Assembly: GCA_015490105.1 (NCBI GenBank)
Contig: WFYK01000190.1
Coordinates: 1 to 5,671 of the forward strand
DNA: 5,671 nt
Direction of reading: 5' to 3'
Source: Aquificaceae bacterium
GTDB lineage: Bacteria; Aquificota; Aquificia; Aquificales; Aquificaceae
The first letter of the stretch is position 1. Each line of letters opens with the position of its first letter. The notes beneath the pieces were generated by a model that saw only the letters and a program-made list of their open reading frames with translations, did no database searches and was not told the DNA's origin. Shown in pieces: positions 1 to 5,416 of this stretch. The position numbers and the translations under genes are program-made.

Positions 1-226
1 ACCCTGCGGTCAAGCCTACGGTAGGATTGTCTACGGGAAGCAGATCCACATACCTCCACAGGCTCTTCGGGCCTTGCTCTATCTTTTCACGGGAGATGAC
101 CTTTCTTATGGCACTGTAGTCGTAAACTACCTCAAGAGGCCCGAAACAAAACTCACATACGTGTATGGGCTCAACCGGGTATTCACGACCGCACTCTCTA
201 CACTTGAGGCCTTTAACCTTTTCCAC
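1..226 (-). CDS. thrC: Threonine synthase, N-terminal part (cut by window edge)
   Basis: Threonine synthase converts O-phosphohomoserine to threonine with PLP in the cytoplasm. Only the first 75 codons are in the window; the PLP-binding domain lies beyond the left edge. The visible protein begins MEKVKGLKCRECGREYPVEP, followed by CEFCFGPLEVVYDY and later SLWRYVDLLPV and NPTVGLTAG. This is the N-terminal pattern of bacterial and archaeal threonine synthases with a small zinc-ribbon-like element: Cys9-x2-Cys12 and Cys24-x2-Cys27. The start is GTG at 226-224. It is fixed by an in-frame TGA 15 nt upstream and has a strong Shine-Dalgarno (GGAGGG, 232-237 minus) about 5 nt away. It lies 47 bp after khpA on the same strand, so it is probably the third gene of the rpsP-khpA transcript. 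The hairpins in that gap could affect its expression. Assignment rests on recognition of the N-terminal signature only. Confidence 0.87.
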   Translation of the reverse strand, partial: MEKVKGLKCRECGREYPVEPIHVCEFCFGPLEVVYDYSAIRKVISREKIEQGPKSLWRYVDLLPVDNPTVGLTAG

Positions 227-230
227 CTGA

Positions 231-251
231 GCCCTCCTTCAAAGAGAGGGC
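231..251 (-). promoter_or_regulatory. Hairpin covering the thrC Shine-Dalgarno
   Basis: On the minus strand, GCCCTC (251-246) can pair perfectly with GAGGGC (236-231) across a 9-nt loop. The 3' arm contains most of the thrC Shine-Dalgarno GGAGGG (237-232), which precedes the GTG start at 226-224. Folding would hide the ribosome site, whereas translation or melting would expose it. The pairing is read directly from the sequence; a regulatory role is inference. It shares one base (251) with the neighbouring C/G hairpin, so the two could stack with little conflict. Confidence 0.45.
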
Positions 252-265
252 CCCCGCAAGGGGGG
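251..265 (-). other. C6-TTGC-G5 hairpin in the khpA-thrC gap
   Basis: The minus strand reads CCCCCC TTGC GGGGG, a five-base-pair all-GC stem with a tetraloop, starting 8 nt after the khpA stop codon. There is no T-run after it (the following bases are CCCTCTCTTT), so it is not a canonical intrinsic terminator. It could protect the 3' end of the rpsP-khpA message, slow RNA polymerase, or combine with the next hairpin as a barrier before thrC. The structure is seen; the role is inferred. Confidence 0.45.
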
Positions 266-273
266 ACAAGGTA

Positions 274-513
274 TTACTCAAGTATTTCAAGAACGACCCT
301 CTTGCCCGTTTTCCTCCCCATAGCGGAGAGGAGGGTCCTCAAAGCTCTCGCGATCCTCCCTTGCTTGCCGATAACCTTCCCGAGCTCGGAAGGATCAACC
401 CTGAGCTCGATAACGACCGTCTTTTCACCCTCTATCTCGGTGACTTGAACTTTGTCGGTGTTGTCCACGAGAGCTTTGGCGGTGGTCTCGACGATGTCCT
501 TCATTGCACTCAT
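274..513 (-). CDS. khpA: KH-domain RNA-binding protein KhpA (YlqC family)
   Basis: This is a 79-residue protein, the usual size of KhpA/YlqC, and consists almost entirely of one KH domain. The RNA-binding GxxG loop is GKQG at residues 49-52 within GKVIGKQGRIARALR, preceded by a beta strand (TVVIELRVDP) and followed by helix and strand (GKRVVLEILE). In Gram-positive bacteria KhpA acts with KhpB in RNA binding and affects cell envelope and division; its role in this lineage is not known, and no KhpB is in the window. The ATG at 513-511 overlaps the rpsP stop as ATGA. It has a near-perfect Shine-Dalgarno (AAGGAGGT) 7 nt upstream, inside the end of rpsP, so the two are translationally linked. A second Met at codon 4 is a weaker start because it sits farther from that site. 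The rpsP-khpA pairing is conserved in many bacteria and supports the call. Confidence 0.93.
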   Translation of the reverse strand: MSAMKDIVETTAKALVDNTDKVQVTEIEGEKTVVIELRVDPSELGKVIGKQGRIARALRTLLSAMGRKTGKRVVLEILE

Positions 514-836
514 GCCTTCACCTCCTTAGGAGTTTTCTTCTTCACGATCCAGTAATCGCCGCTTTTTCTAAGCTCCAGATCTTCGGGAATAACCTCTTTC
601 AAAACACCTTGGCTTTCCAATATAGCCTTCACCCTACTTGCTATCTCAACACCCTTCGTAAGCCATTCAGAAAGCTTATCTTTCTTAATTTCGATCAACA
701 CCTTCCTTTTAGGATCGTAGGTTCCCAATATGTCTATGTAGTTTCCCTCACGGGGAGACTTGGAATCCATGACGACGATCCTGTAAATGGGGTGATGTCG
801 TCTTCCGAATTTGGCTAAGCGTATCCTTACCGCCAT
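510..836 (-). CDS. rpsP: Small ribosomal subunit protein bS16
   Basis: bS16 is a 30S subunit assembly protein. The N-terminus MAVRIRLAKFGRRHHPIYRI followed by VVMDSKSPREGNYIDILGTYDP is the defining bS16 signature. The middle (IEIKKDKLSEWLTKGVEIASRVKAIL, residues about 48-73) matches the conserved helical part. At 108 residues it is longer than the roughly 80-90 of E. coli and Thermus; the extra sequence is a Lys-rich C-terminal tail (about residues 80-108, ending KKKTPKEVKA). The start at 836-834 has GGAGG 6 nt upstream and a promoter at 864-892. It is the first gene of the operon with khpA, overlapping its start by 4 nt. In many bacteria rpsP-khpA is followed by rimM and trmD; here thrC follows instead. 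Confidence 0.97.
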   Translation of the reverse strand: MAVRIRLAKFGRRHHPIYRIVVMDSKSPREGNYIDILGTYDPKRKVLIEIKKDKLSEWLTKGVEIASRVKAILESQGVLKEVIPEDLELRKSGDYWIVKKKTPKEVKA

Positions 837-856
837 CCTCTTCCTCCAAAATTTAG

Positions 857-892
857 GCTCTTTATTATCTTACAGGAAAAATTTTCTTGCAA
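857..892 (-). promoter_or_regulatory. Sigma70-type promoter of rpsP-khpA(-thrC)
   Basis: On the minus strand a -35 box TTGCAA (892-887; 4 of 6 matches to TTGACA) is followed after exactly 17 nt by GATAAT (869-864; 5 of 6 matches to TATAAT). The predicted transcription start is near 857, giving a leader of about 20 nt with the rpsP Shine-Dalgarno GGAGG. The -35 box lies only 4 nt beyond the 3' end of selC. Together with the strong spacing this makes it the best promoter candidate in the window. Confidence 0.7.
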
Positions 893-896
893 GTTT

Positions 897-995
897 CGGG
901 AGAGGGAGGGAATCGAACCCTCCGGAGACTCCTCCCGAGGGAGCCTCCCGCGGGATTTGAAGTCCCGGGGCGGCACCAGCCTGCCAACCTCTCCC
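897..995 (-). tRNA. selC: tRNA-Sec (anticodon TCA)
   Basis: This is the selenocysteine tRNA, which decodes recoded UGA codons after charging with Ser and conversion to Sec. All defining parts are visible on the minus strand. There is an 8-bp acceptor stem GGGAGAGG (995-988) with CCTCTCCC (905-898). The anticodon arm CGGGA-CTTCAAA-TCCCG has anticodon TCA at 960-958. The long variable arm has 9 pairs (940-948 with 924-932, one G-T) and a 7-nt loop. The T arm is GAGGG-TTCGATT-CCCTC (922-906). The 8+5 acceptor/T-arm arrangement is typical of bacterial tRNA-Sec. The discriminator base is G (897). No CCA is encoded, since GAAAC follows, so a CCA-adding enzyme must complete it. No selenoprotein gene or other sel gene is in the window, so selA, selB, selD and a Sec-containing protein are expected elsewhere. 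Confidence 0.96.
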
Positions 996-996
996 A

Positions 997-1016
997 ACTC
1001 TATTAACTTATAGAGT
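997..1016. repeat. Inverted repeat between selC and polX
   Basis: Perfect 7-bp arms ACTCTAT (997-1003) and ATAGAGT (1010-1016) flank a 6-bp centre (TAACTT). The repeat fills nearly all of the 21-bp gap between the 5' end of selC and the polX ATG, and the right arm touches the start codon. On the minus strand it contains TATAAG (1012-1007), a possible -10 box for selC whose start would fall near 1000, but I see no convincing -35 for it. On the plus strand TATTAA (1001-1006) could be a -10 box for polX with a start close to the ATG. It could be an operator, or chance in AT-rich promoter DNA. Confidence 0.45.
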
Positions 1017-2741
1017 ATGCACGAAAGGAACTTGGAGCTTGCCAAGATATTCGAGAGAATGGCGGATATCTTAGAGTTCTTAGGTGACAACAAATACAGG
1101 ATAAACACCTACAGGAGGGTAGCGGATCTGCTCGAAGAGCTTCAAGAGGATGTAGAAGATCTTTACCTGAAGGGGAAGCTCGAGGATCTGCCAGGGGTAG
1201 GACCTTCGACCGTTTTGAAGATAGAGGAGTTTCTTCGAACAGGAAAGATAAAAAAGTATGAAGAACTGAGGAAGAAGGTTCCCGAAGATCTTTTGGATCT
1301 TTTGGAAGTTCCGGGTATCGGGCCTAAGACTTTGAGGATCGCCTATGACAAACTTGGGGTTAGGTCAAAAGAAGACTTTATGAGGGTTTTAAAGGATGGT
1401 TCCTTGGCGAGGTTACCGGGTTTCGGTCCGAAGAAAGTTGAAAAGATTTTAAAGGGCTTTGAGCTTTGGGAAAGTGCAAAGAAGAGGATACCCCTGCTTG
1501 AAGCTTACAAAATAGGAAGTGCGGTAGAAGAGTTTTTAAATAGCTTGCCCCACGTAGAAAAGGTATCGGTAGCTGGGAGTCTCAGAAGAAGAAAGGAGAC
1601 CATAGGAGACATAGACGTTCTCGTTTCCGCTCCCAAGGAAAAGTGGGCTTCCATCCACAAGGGTTTCTTAGCCTATCCTCAGGTAAAGGAAGTTATCTTG
1701 AGCGGTGAGACCAAAACGAGCGTTATCCTCAAAAACGGCAGACAAGTGGACCTGAGAACTGTGGAGCCTCAAAGTTGGGGAAGTGCTCTTCAATACTTTA
1801 CCGGTTCAAAAGAACACAACGTCAGAGTAAGGGACATAGCTAAAGAAAAAGGACTTAAGCTGAACGAATACGGAATGTTTGACGCTAAAACAGGGAAAAG
1901 GGTAGGCGGTTCCTCTGAAGAGGAGATATACGAACTCTTAGGTATGGAATGGATACCTCCCGAAATAAGGGAAAATTGGGGAGAGATAGAGCTCGCTCTG
2001 GAGGGTAGACTTCCAGAACTTGTATCAGAAGACCAAATTAGGGGAGATTTCCACATGCACACTAACTGGAGTGACGGGATGAACTCTTTAGAAGAGATGG
2101 TTGCGGAGGCACAGAGACTCGGCTACGAATACATAGTCATAGGGGACCACTCTCAAAGTGCAAGGGTAGCGAACGGCTTGACTCCCGAGCGATACGAAAA
2201 GCAGTGGAAGGAAATAGAGAAGATAAACGAAGACTTTAATGTAGAAGTATTAAAGGGTTGTGAGGTTGACATACTGCCGGACGGGTCTTTGGATCTTCCT
2301 AACTCCTTACTCGAAGGGTTCGACTTCGTGGTTGCTTCAATTCACACGGGCTTGAATCAGGACAACACCTACAGGATCCTCAAGGCCATGGAAAACCCCT
2401 ACGTGAACCTAATAGGGCACCCAACGGGCAAAGTCTACGGCCAAAGGGAACCCTACCCGCTTGATATGGAAAAGGTCATAGATCAAGCCTTAGAAACAGG
2501 GACCGCCCTTGAGATCAACACCGCTCGGGTGGATCTCAGTCCCGATCACATAAGGGCTTGCGTAGAAGCGGGAGTAAAGCTCGCGATAGTGACGGACGCT
2601 CACGCGGTGGGACACTTGAAGTTTATGAAGCTCGGGGTTGGCATAGCAAGGAGGGGCTGGGCTGTTCCAGAACTTGTGCTTAACACCTTTACCCTTGAAG
2701 AGGTTAGGGCTTTCGTAGAGAGGAAACGTCGCAGTCTTTGA
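1017..2741 (+). CDS. polX: Family X DNA polymerase with PHP nuclease domain (PolX)
   Basis: This cytoplasmic repair polymerase fills short gaps; bacterial PolX also has 3'-5' exonuclease and AP-endonuclease activity from its PHP domain. At 574 residues it is the normal full length. The N-terminal 8-kDa/fingers region carries helix-hairpin-helix motifs LPGVGP (58-63), VPGIGP (98-103) and LPGFGP (133-138). The palm has AGSLRRRKETIGDIDVLV, with catalytic Asp198 and Asp200 and the third Asp245 in VDLR. The nucleotide-site motif YFTGSKEHN is at 260-268. The PHP domain (about 342-574) has the expected metal ligands: His346, His348, Asp353, His378, Glu416, His443, His468, Asp527 and His529. Both activities therefore look intact. 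ATG 1017 is the only sensible start because an in-frame TAG lies at 1011-1013 and the family homology begins at once. No Shine-Dalgarno precedes it. It is divergent from selC and overlaps the 3' end of the convergent sulfurtransferase by 38 bp. Confidence 0.96.
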   Translation: MHERNLELAKIFERMADILEFLGDNKYRINTYRRVADLLEELQEDVEDLYLKGKLEDLPGVGPSTVLKIEEFLRTGKIKKYEELRKKVPEDLLDLLEVPGIGPKTLRIAYDKLGVRSKEDFMRVLKDGSLARLPGFGPKKVEKILKGFELWESAKKRIPLLEAYKIGSAVEEFLNSLPHVEKVSVAGSLRRRKETIGDIDVLVSAPKEKWASIHKGFLAYPQVKEVILSGETKTSVILKNGRQVDLRTVEPQSWGSALQYFTGSKEHNVRVRDIAKEKGLKLNEYGMFDAKTGKRVGGSSEEEIYELLGMEWIPPEIRENWGEIELALEGRLPELVSEDQIRGDFHMHTNWSDGMNSLEEMVAEAQRLGYEYIVIGDHSQSARVANGLTPERYEKQWKEIEKINEDFNVEVLKGCEVDILPDGSLDLPNSLLEGFDFVVASIHTGLNQDNTYRILKAMENPYVNLIGHPTGKVYGQREPYPLDMEKVIDQALETGTALEINTARVDLSPDHIRACVEAGVKLAIVTDAHAVGHLKFMKLGVGIARRGWAVPELVLNTFTLEEVRAFVERKRRSL

Positions 2742-3642
2742 ATGTGTCCCAGCGGTATCTCACGAGAGGAAGATCCAAGGCTTCCCACTCTCTTTTAGAC
2801 GCATCGTATACCCTCATATTTTCGTAGCCTATAAAATCCATCATCATGTAGACGAAAGCTGCACCCGTTCCCCCGAAGCAAAAGAGAAGGACTTCGTCCT
2901 CTTTGCTTATACCTTGGTTCTTCAGAAACTCATCCAAATAATCGGGGATCTCTATGTAGAGTTTTCCCGTTTTTTCATCTTTTTTAACCCACCACTCCCA
3001 AGGCAGGGGAACGGAACAAGGGACGTGCCCGTATTTCTTCGCTGCGGGAAACTTGGATATTCCAAAATAATGACCTACCGGTCTTCCGTCGATTATAGGT
3101 TTTTTACCTATGTTTTCGAGAAGATACTTCCAGTCTATTTCCTTTTTGGGGTTATAGCGAGCTTTGAAGTTTCCCTTAGGCCTTTCTTTCTCCTCATAAC
3201 TTATCGGGAAGCCCTTTTCTACCCAAGCTTTCCAACCACCGTCCAAAAGCCCTACCTTCTCGTGGCCGAGGAGATGAAATATCCAGTAAGCGTAAACCGT
3301 TCCGAGGATCTCGTTCATCTTGTTACCTTTGTAGTAGAGGACTACGAAGGAATCGTTGTTTATACCCCACTTTCTGAAAAGCTTTTCGTATTCGGAAATC
3401 TTCTTCTTTATCAAAGCTCCCGTCTTTTCGTCCATAACGCGCCAATCTTCTTTTTCTGTTAGAACCGCTCCGGGAATGTGGCCCTCTACAAGGTAGCTTT
3501 GTGTGTCGGAAAATTCAAGGATCACCACTTTGGGATTTGTCAGATTTTCTTTTAACCACTCGGGACTGACCACTTTTGGGAAATCACCCCCGAAGGCGGA
3601 AACCAAGAACAAACCTATAAGCACAAATATTCGAACCACCAT
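2704..3642 (-). CDS. Exported two-domain rhodanese-type sulfurtransferase
   Basis: This is a thiosulfate/3-mercaptopyruvate sulfurtransferase-like protein of 312 residues with tandem rhodanese domains. The N-terminus MVVRIFVLIGLFLVSAFG is a short signal peptide (Arg4, then a hydrophobic core), with cleavage likely near residue 18, so the mature enzyme should be periplasmic. Domain 1 (about 22-146) has GHIPGAV and LLDGGWKAW but no Cys at the active position (LYYKGN), as is usual for the structural domain. Domain 2 (about 165-295) ends in the active-site loop Cys255-F-G-G-T-G. This differs from the CRKG loop of rhodanese and the CGSG loop of SseA, so substrate choice is open. It follows bioF on the same strand after 12 bp, probably as the second gene of an operon. 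The ATG has no Shine-Dalgarno, and an in-frame TAA 9 nt upstream rules out an earlier start. The 3' end overlaps polX. A role in sulfur oxidation is inference from the export signal and likely host lifestyle. Confidence 0.88.
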   Translation of the reverse strand: MVVRIFVLIGLFLVSAFGGDFPKVVSPEWLKENLTNPKVVILEFSDTQSYLVEGHIPGAVLTEKEDWRVMDEKTGALIKKKISEYEKLFRKWGINNDSFVVLYYKGNKMNEILGTVYAYWIFHLLGHEKVGLLDGGWKAWVEKGFPISYEEKERPKGNFKARYNPKKEIDWKYLLENIGKKPIIDGRPVGHYFGISKFPAAKKYGHVPCSVPLPWEWWVKKDEKTGKLYIEIPDYLDEFLKNQGISKEDEVLLFCFGGTGAAFVYMMMDFIGYENMRVYDASKREWEALDLPLVRYRWDTFKDCDVSSLRKP

Positions 3643-3654
3643 AATTATTTAAGT

Positions 3655-4767
3655 TTAAGCCAAAGAGAGGAGTGCTTCACCAAATTCTTCTATATCCTTT
3701 TGGCTGTAGCGCAGGCTTGCGGTAACCCTGAGGATCGCCTTACCCTTAGGAACAGTAGGATACCTTATTGCCTGAACGAAGAAACCCTTGCTGAGCAAAG
3801 CTTTTGAAATTTCTACAGCTCTTAGCTCATCTCCCACCTTTATGGGTATTATCGGTGTATTTTCTTGACCTCCCACCTCAAAGCCGGCCCGTTGCACCGC
3901 TTCTTCGAGGGACTTTCTAATCCTCCTTAAATCCTCCGTCCAATGTGGGTTTTCCTTTATCAGTTCTACCGCTTTTGAAACACCCGCGCATACGTGAGGT
4001 GGTAAGGAGGTGCTAAATATCAAGCTTCTCGCTTTGTTAACCAAATACTCCACCAAATCTCGGGATCCTCCCACAAAGGCTCCGTATCCGCCGAGAGCTT
4101 TCGATAAGGTTCCCATGACTATAACGTTCTCTTTCCAAGAGAGGCCCTGCTCTTGTATCGTTCCCTTACCCCTTCCTAAGGTTCCGGTTCCGTGAGCATC
4201 GTCTATGTAAAGGAGGCAATCAAATTCCTCACTTATCTCATACAAGGCTCTGAGATCCGCGGTATCCCCCTCCATACTGAAGACCCCGTCCGTCACAATT
4301 AAGATCCTTCTAAAGCGCTGTCTGTTCCTTTTCAAATAGTCCCTTACCTGATCGTAGTCCCTGTGGCGGAAGATAAATCTTTGAGCCTTTGAGAGTCTTA
4401 CTCCGTCTATTATGGAAGCGTGGTTCAGTTCATCGCTCAGTATAAGATCCCCCTCACCGGCCAAAGCAGGGATAGTCCCTACGTTTGCCAGGTAGCCCGA
4501 TCCGAAAAGGATACTGTCGGGAACCTCCTTTAATGAGCTGAGATCTTCTTCTAACTTTCTATGATGATCCGTGTAGCCGGAAACGAGGGGAGAAGCACCT
4601 GATCCGAGACCTTCCTCGAGAACCTTTTTGGCTGTTTCTAAAACTTTCGGATGATTTCTAAGACCCAAGTAGTCGTTGGAACAGAAGTTCTTTACACCTT
4701 TGGGAAGTAGGGGTCTTCTCCTGTAGAGGTTTGATCTTTTTATTTCCTCGAGTTCCCTTCGAAACAT
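3655..4767 (-). CDS. bioF: 8-amino-7-oxononanoate synthase (BioF)
   Basis: BioF is a PLP enzyme of the alpha-oxoamine synthase family that condenses pimeloyl-ACP/CoA with L-alanine in the first ring-building step of biotin synthesis, in the cytoplasm. The protein has 370 residues, close to the normal 380. It has FCSNDYLGL (28-36), SGASPLVSGYTDHH (56-69), NHASIIDG with His116, the DDAHGTG motif with Asp189 and His192, and the PLP Schiff-base lysine Lys223 in GTLSKALGGYGAFVGG. It ends with the TPIIPI and LRVTASLRYSQKDIE family signatures. DDAHGTG and the length favour BioF over 2-amino-3-ketobutyrate CoA ligase, although family members can be bifunctional. ATG 4767-4765 is the only start because an in-frame TGA lies 24 nt upstream; it lacks a Shine-Dalgarno. 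It is divergent from the methyltransferase, with 16 bp between the start codons. No other bio gene is in the window. Confidence 0.93.
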   Translation of the reverse strand: MFRRELEEIKRSNLYRRRPLLPKGVKNFCSNDYLGLRNHPKVLETAKKVLEEGLGSGASPLVSGYTDHHRKLEEDLSSLKEVPDSILFGSGYLANVGTIPALAGEGDLILSDELNHASIIDGVRLSKAQRFIFRHRDYDQVRDYLKRNRQRFRRILIVTDGVFSMEGDTADLRALYEISEEFDCLLYIDDAHGTGTLGRGKGTIQEQGLSWKENVIVMGTLSKALGGYGAFVGGSRDLVEYLVNKARSLIFSTSLPPHVCAGVSKAVELIKENPHWTEDLRRIRKSLEEAVQRAGFEVGGQENTPIIPIKVGDELRAVEISKALLSKGFFVQAIRYPTVPKGKAILRVTASLRYSQKDIEEFGEALLSLA

Positions 4768-4783
4768 CCGTATATTATTAAGT
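4768..4783. promoter_or_regulatory. 16-bp AT-rich divergent start region (bioF / methyltransferase)
   Basis: Only CCGTATATTATTAAGT separates the bioF and methyltransferase start codons. On the plus strand TATATT (4771-4776) or TATTAT (4773-4778) could be a -10 box, which would put transcription start at or next to the ATG at 4784. On the minus strand TAATAT (4777-4772) could serve bioF in the same way. I see no good -35 box for either; any would lie inside the opposing gene. No Shine-Dalgarno is present on either side. The geometry is certain, but the box assignments are weak. Confidence 0.4.
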
Positions 4784-5416
4784 ATGGCTCATAAGTTTGA
4801 TCCTAAAAACATGCACAAGCTGGAGGATCCATCAAGGGTTGAACTCTTCGACCCGGAAAAGACCCTGAAGGAGTTCGGTCTTCGAGAAGGGTTAGTAGTG
4901 CTCGATGTAGGAACGGGCCCTGGATTTTATCTTCCGTATCTTTCAAAAATAGTGGGGGAAAAGGGCAAAGTATACGCTATAGACATACAAGAGGAGATGG
5001 TAAAGCGTGCCAAGGAGAAAGTAGAAAAAGAAAACCTCAAGAACGTTGAGGTTCTTCTTTCCGAAGAAAACAGAATACCTCTTCCCGATAATTCGGTTGA
5101 CTTCGTATTTATGGCCTTCACCTTTCACGAACTCGAAGATCCTAAGGCCTTCGCCCAAGAACTCAAGAGGGTGGCTAAACCTTACGGCTACCTCGCGGTA
5201 ATAGACTGGAAGAAAGAAGAAAGGGACAAGGGACCCCCTCCTGAAGAGGTTCTTTCCGAGTGGGAGGTAGGTCTCATACTGGACGATGCGGGGATAAGGG
5301 TAGGAAGGGTTGTAGAAATTGGAGATTACTGTTTTGGAGTCTACGCGATGTTTCCGGGGGAAGAGGAGGAAAACCCACTGATGAACATCCCTTTTAAGAT
5401 TCCTCCCGGCTTATGA
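4784..5416 (+). CDS. Class I SAM-dependent methyltransferase, substrate unknown
   Basis: This 210-residue cytoplasmic protein has a Methyltransf_11-like Rossmann fold. SAM-binding motif I is VLDVGTGPG (39-47). The acidic residue that binds the ribose is Asp67 (VYAIDIQEEM). The motif IV region is LPDNSVDFVFMAFTFHELEDP (100-120), and KRVAKPYGYLAVIDWK (128-143) is the next conserved strand. The N-terminus MAHKFDPKNMHKLEDPSR is distinctive; I associate this HKFDP...L..P.R opening with a group of small methyltransferases in thermophiles, but no substrate can be named. The tail is acidic, then rich in Pro and Gly (PGEEEENPLMNIPFKIPPGL). ATG 4784 is the only ATG/GTG/TTG in frame after the TAG at 4724-4726, and no Shine-Dalgarno precedes it. 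It overlaps the next gene by ATGA, so coexpression with an rRNA methyltransferase is likely; a role in RNA modification is only a guess. Confidence 0.88.
   Translation: MAHKFDPKNMHKLEDPSRVELFDPEKTLKEFGLREGLVVLDVGTGPGFYLPYLSKIVGEKGKVYAIDIQEEMVKRAKEKVEKENLKNVEVLLSEENRIPLPDNSVDFVFMAFTFHELEDPKAFAQELKRVAKPYGYLAVIDWKKEERDKGPPPEEVLSEWEVGLILDDAGIRVGRVVEIGDYCFGVYAMFPGEEEENPLMNIPFKIPPGL

Noticed and set aside
74..555. Plus-strand open frames opposite thrC and khpA
   Set aside because: They are antisense to recognised genes, with no ribosome sites and a low-complexity composition.
871..890. A/T-rich quasi-palindrome (GGAAAAATTTTC) after selC as an intrinsic terminator
   Set aside because: The stem is almost all A-T and the T-run is inside it rather than after a GC-rich stem; it also forms the spacer of the rpsP promoter.
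827..1108. A 93-codon minus-strand open frame spanning the region between rpsP and polX
   Set aside because: It runs through the whole of selC and into polX, has no Shine-Dalgarno or recognisable protein features, and is a chance frame.
1017..2741. PolX-PHP fusion as a novel domain combination
   Set aside because: Polymerase X with a C-terminal PHP domain is the standard bacterial arrangement, and all expected catalytic residues are present.
2914..3462. A 182-codon plus-strand open frame
   Set aside because: It lies entirely antisense to the well-supported sulfurtransferase gene and its translation shows no family resemblance.
3655..4767. 2-amino-3-ketobutyrate CoA ligase (kbl) instead of bioF
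   Set aside because: The DDAHGTG motif and the 370-residue length match 8-amino-7-oxononanoate synthases better; Kbl proteins are longer and usually have DDSHA.
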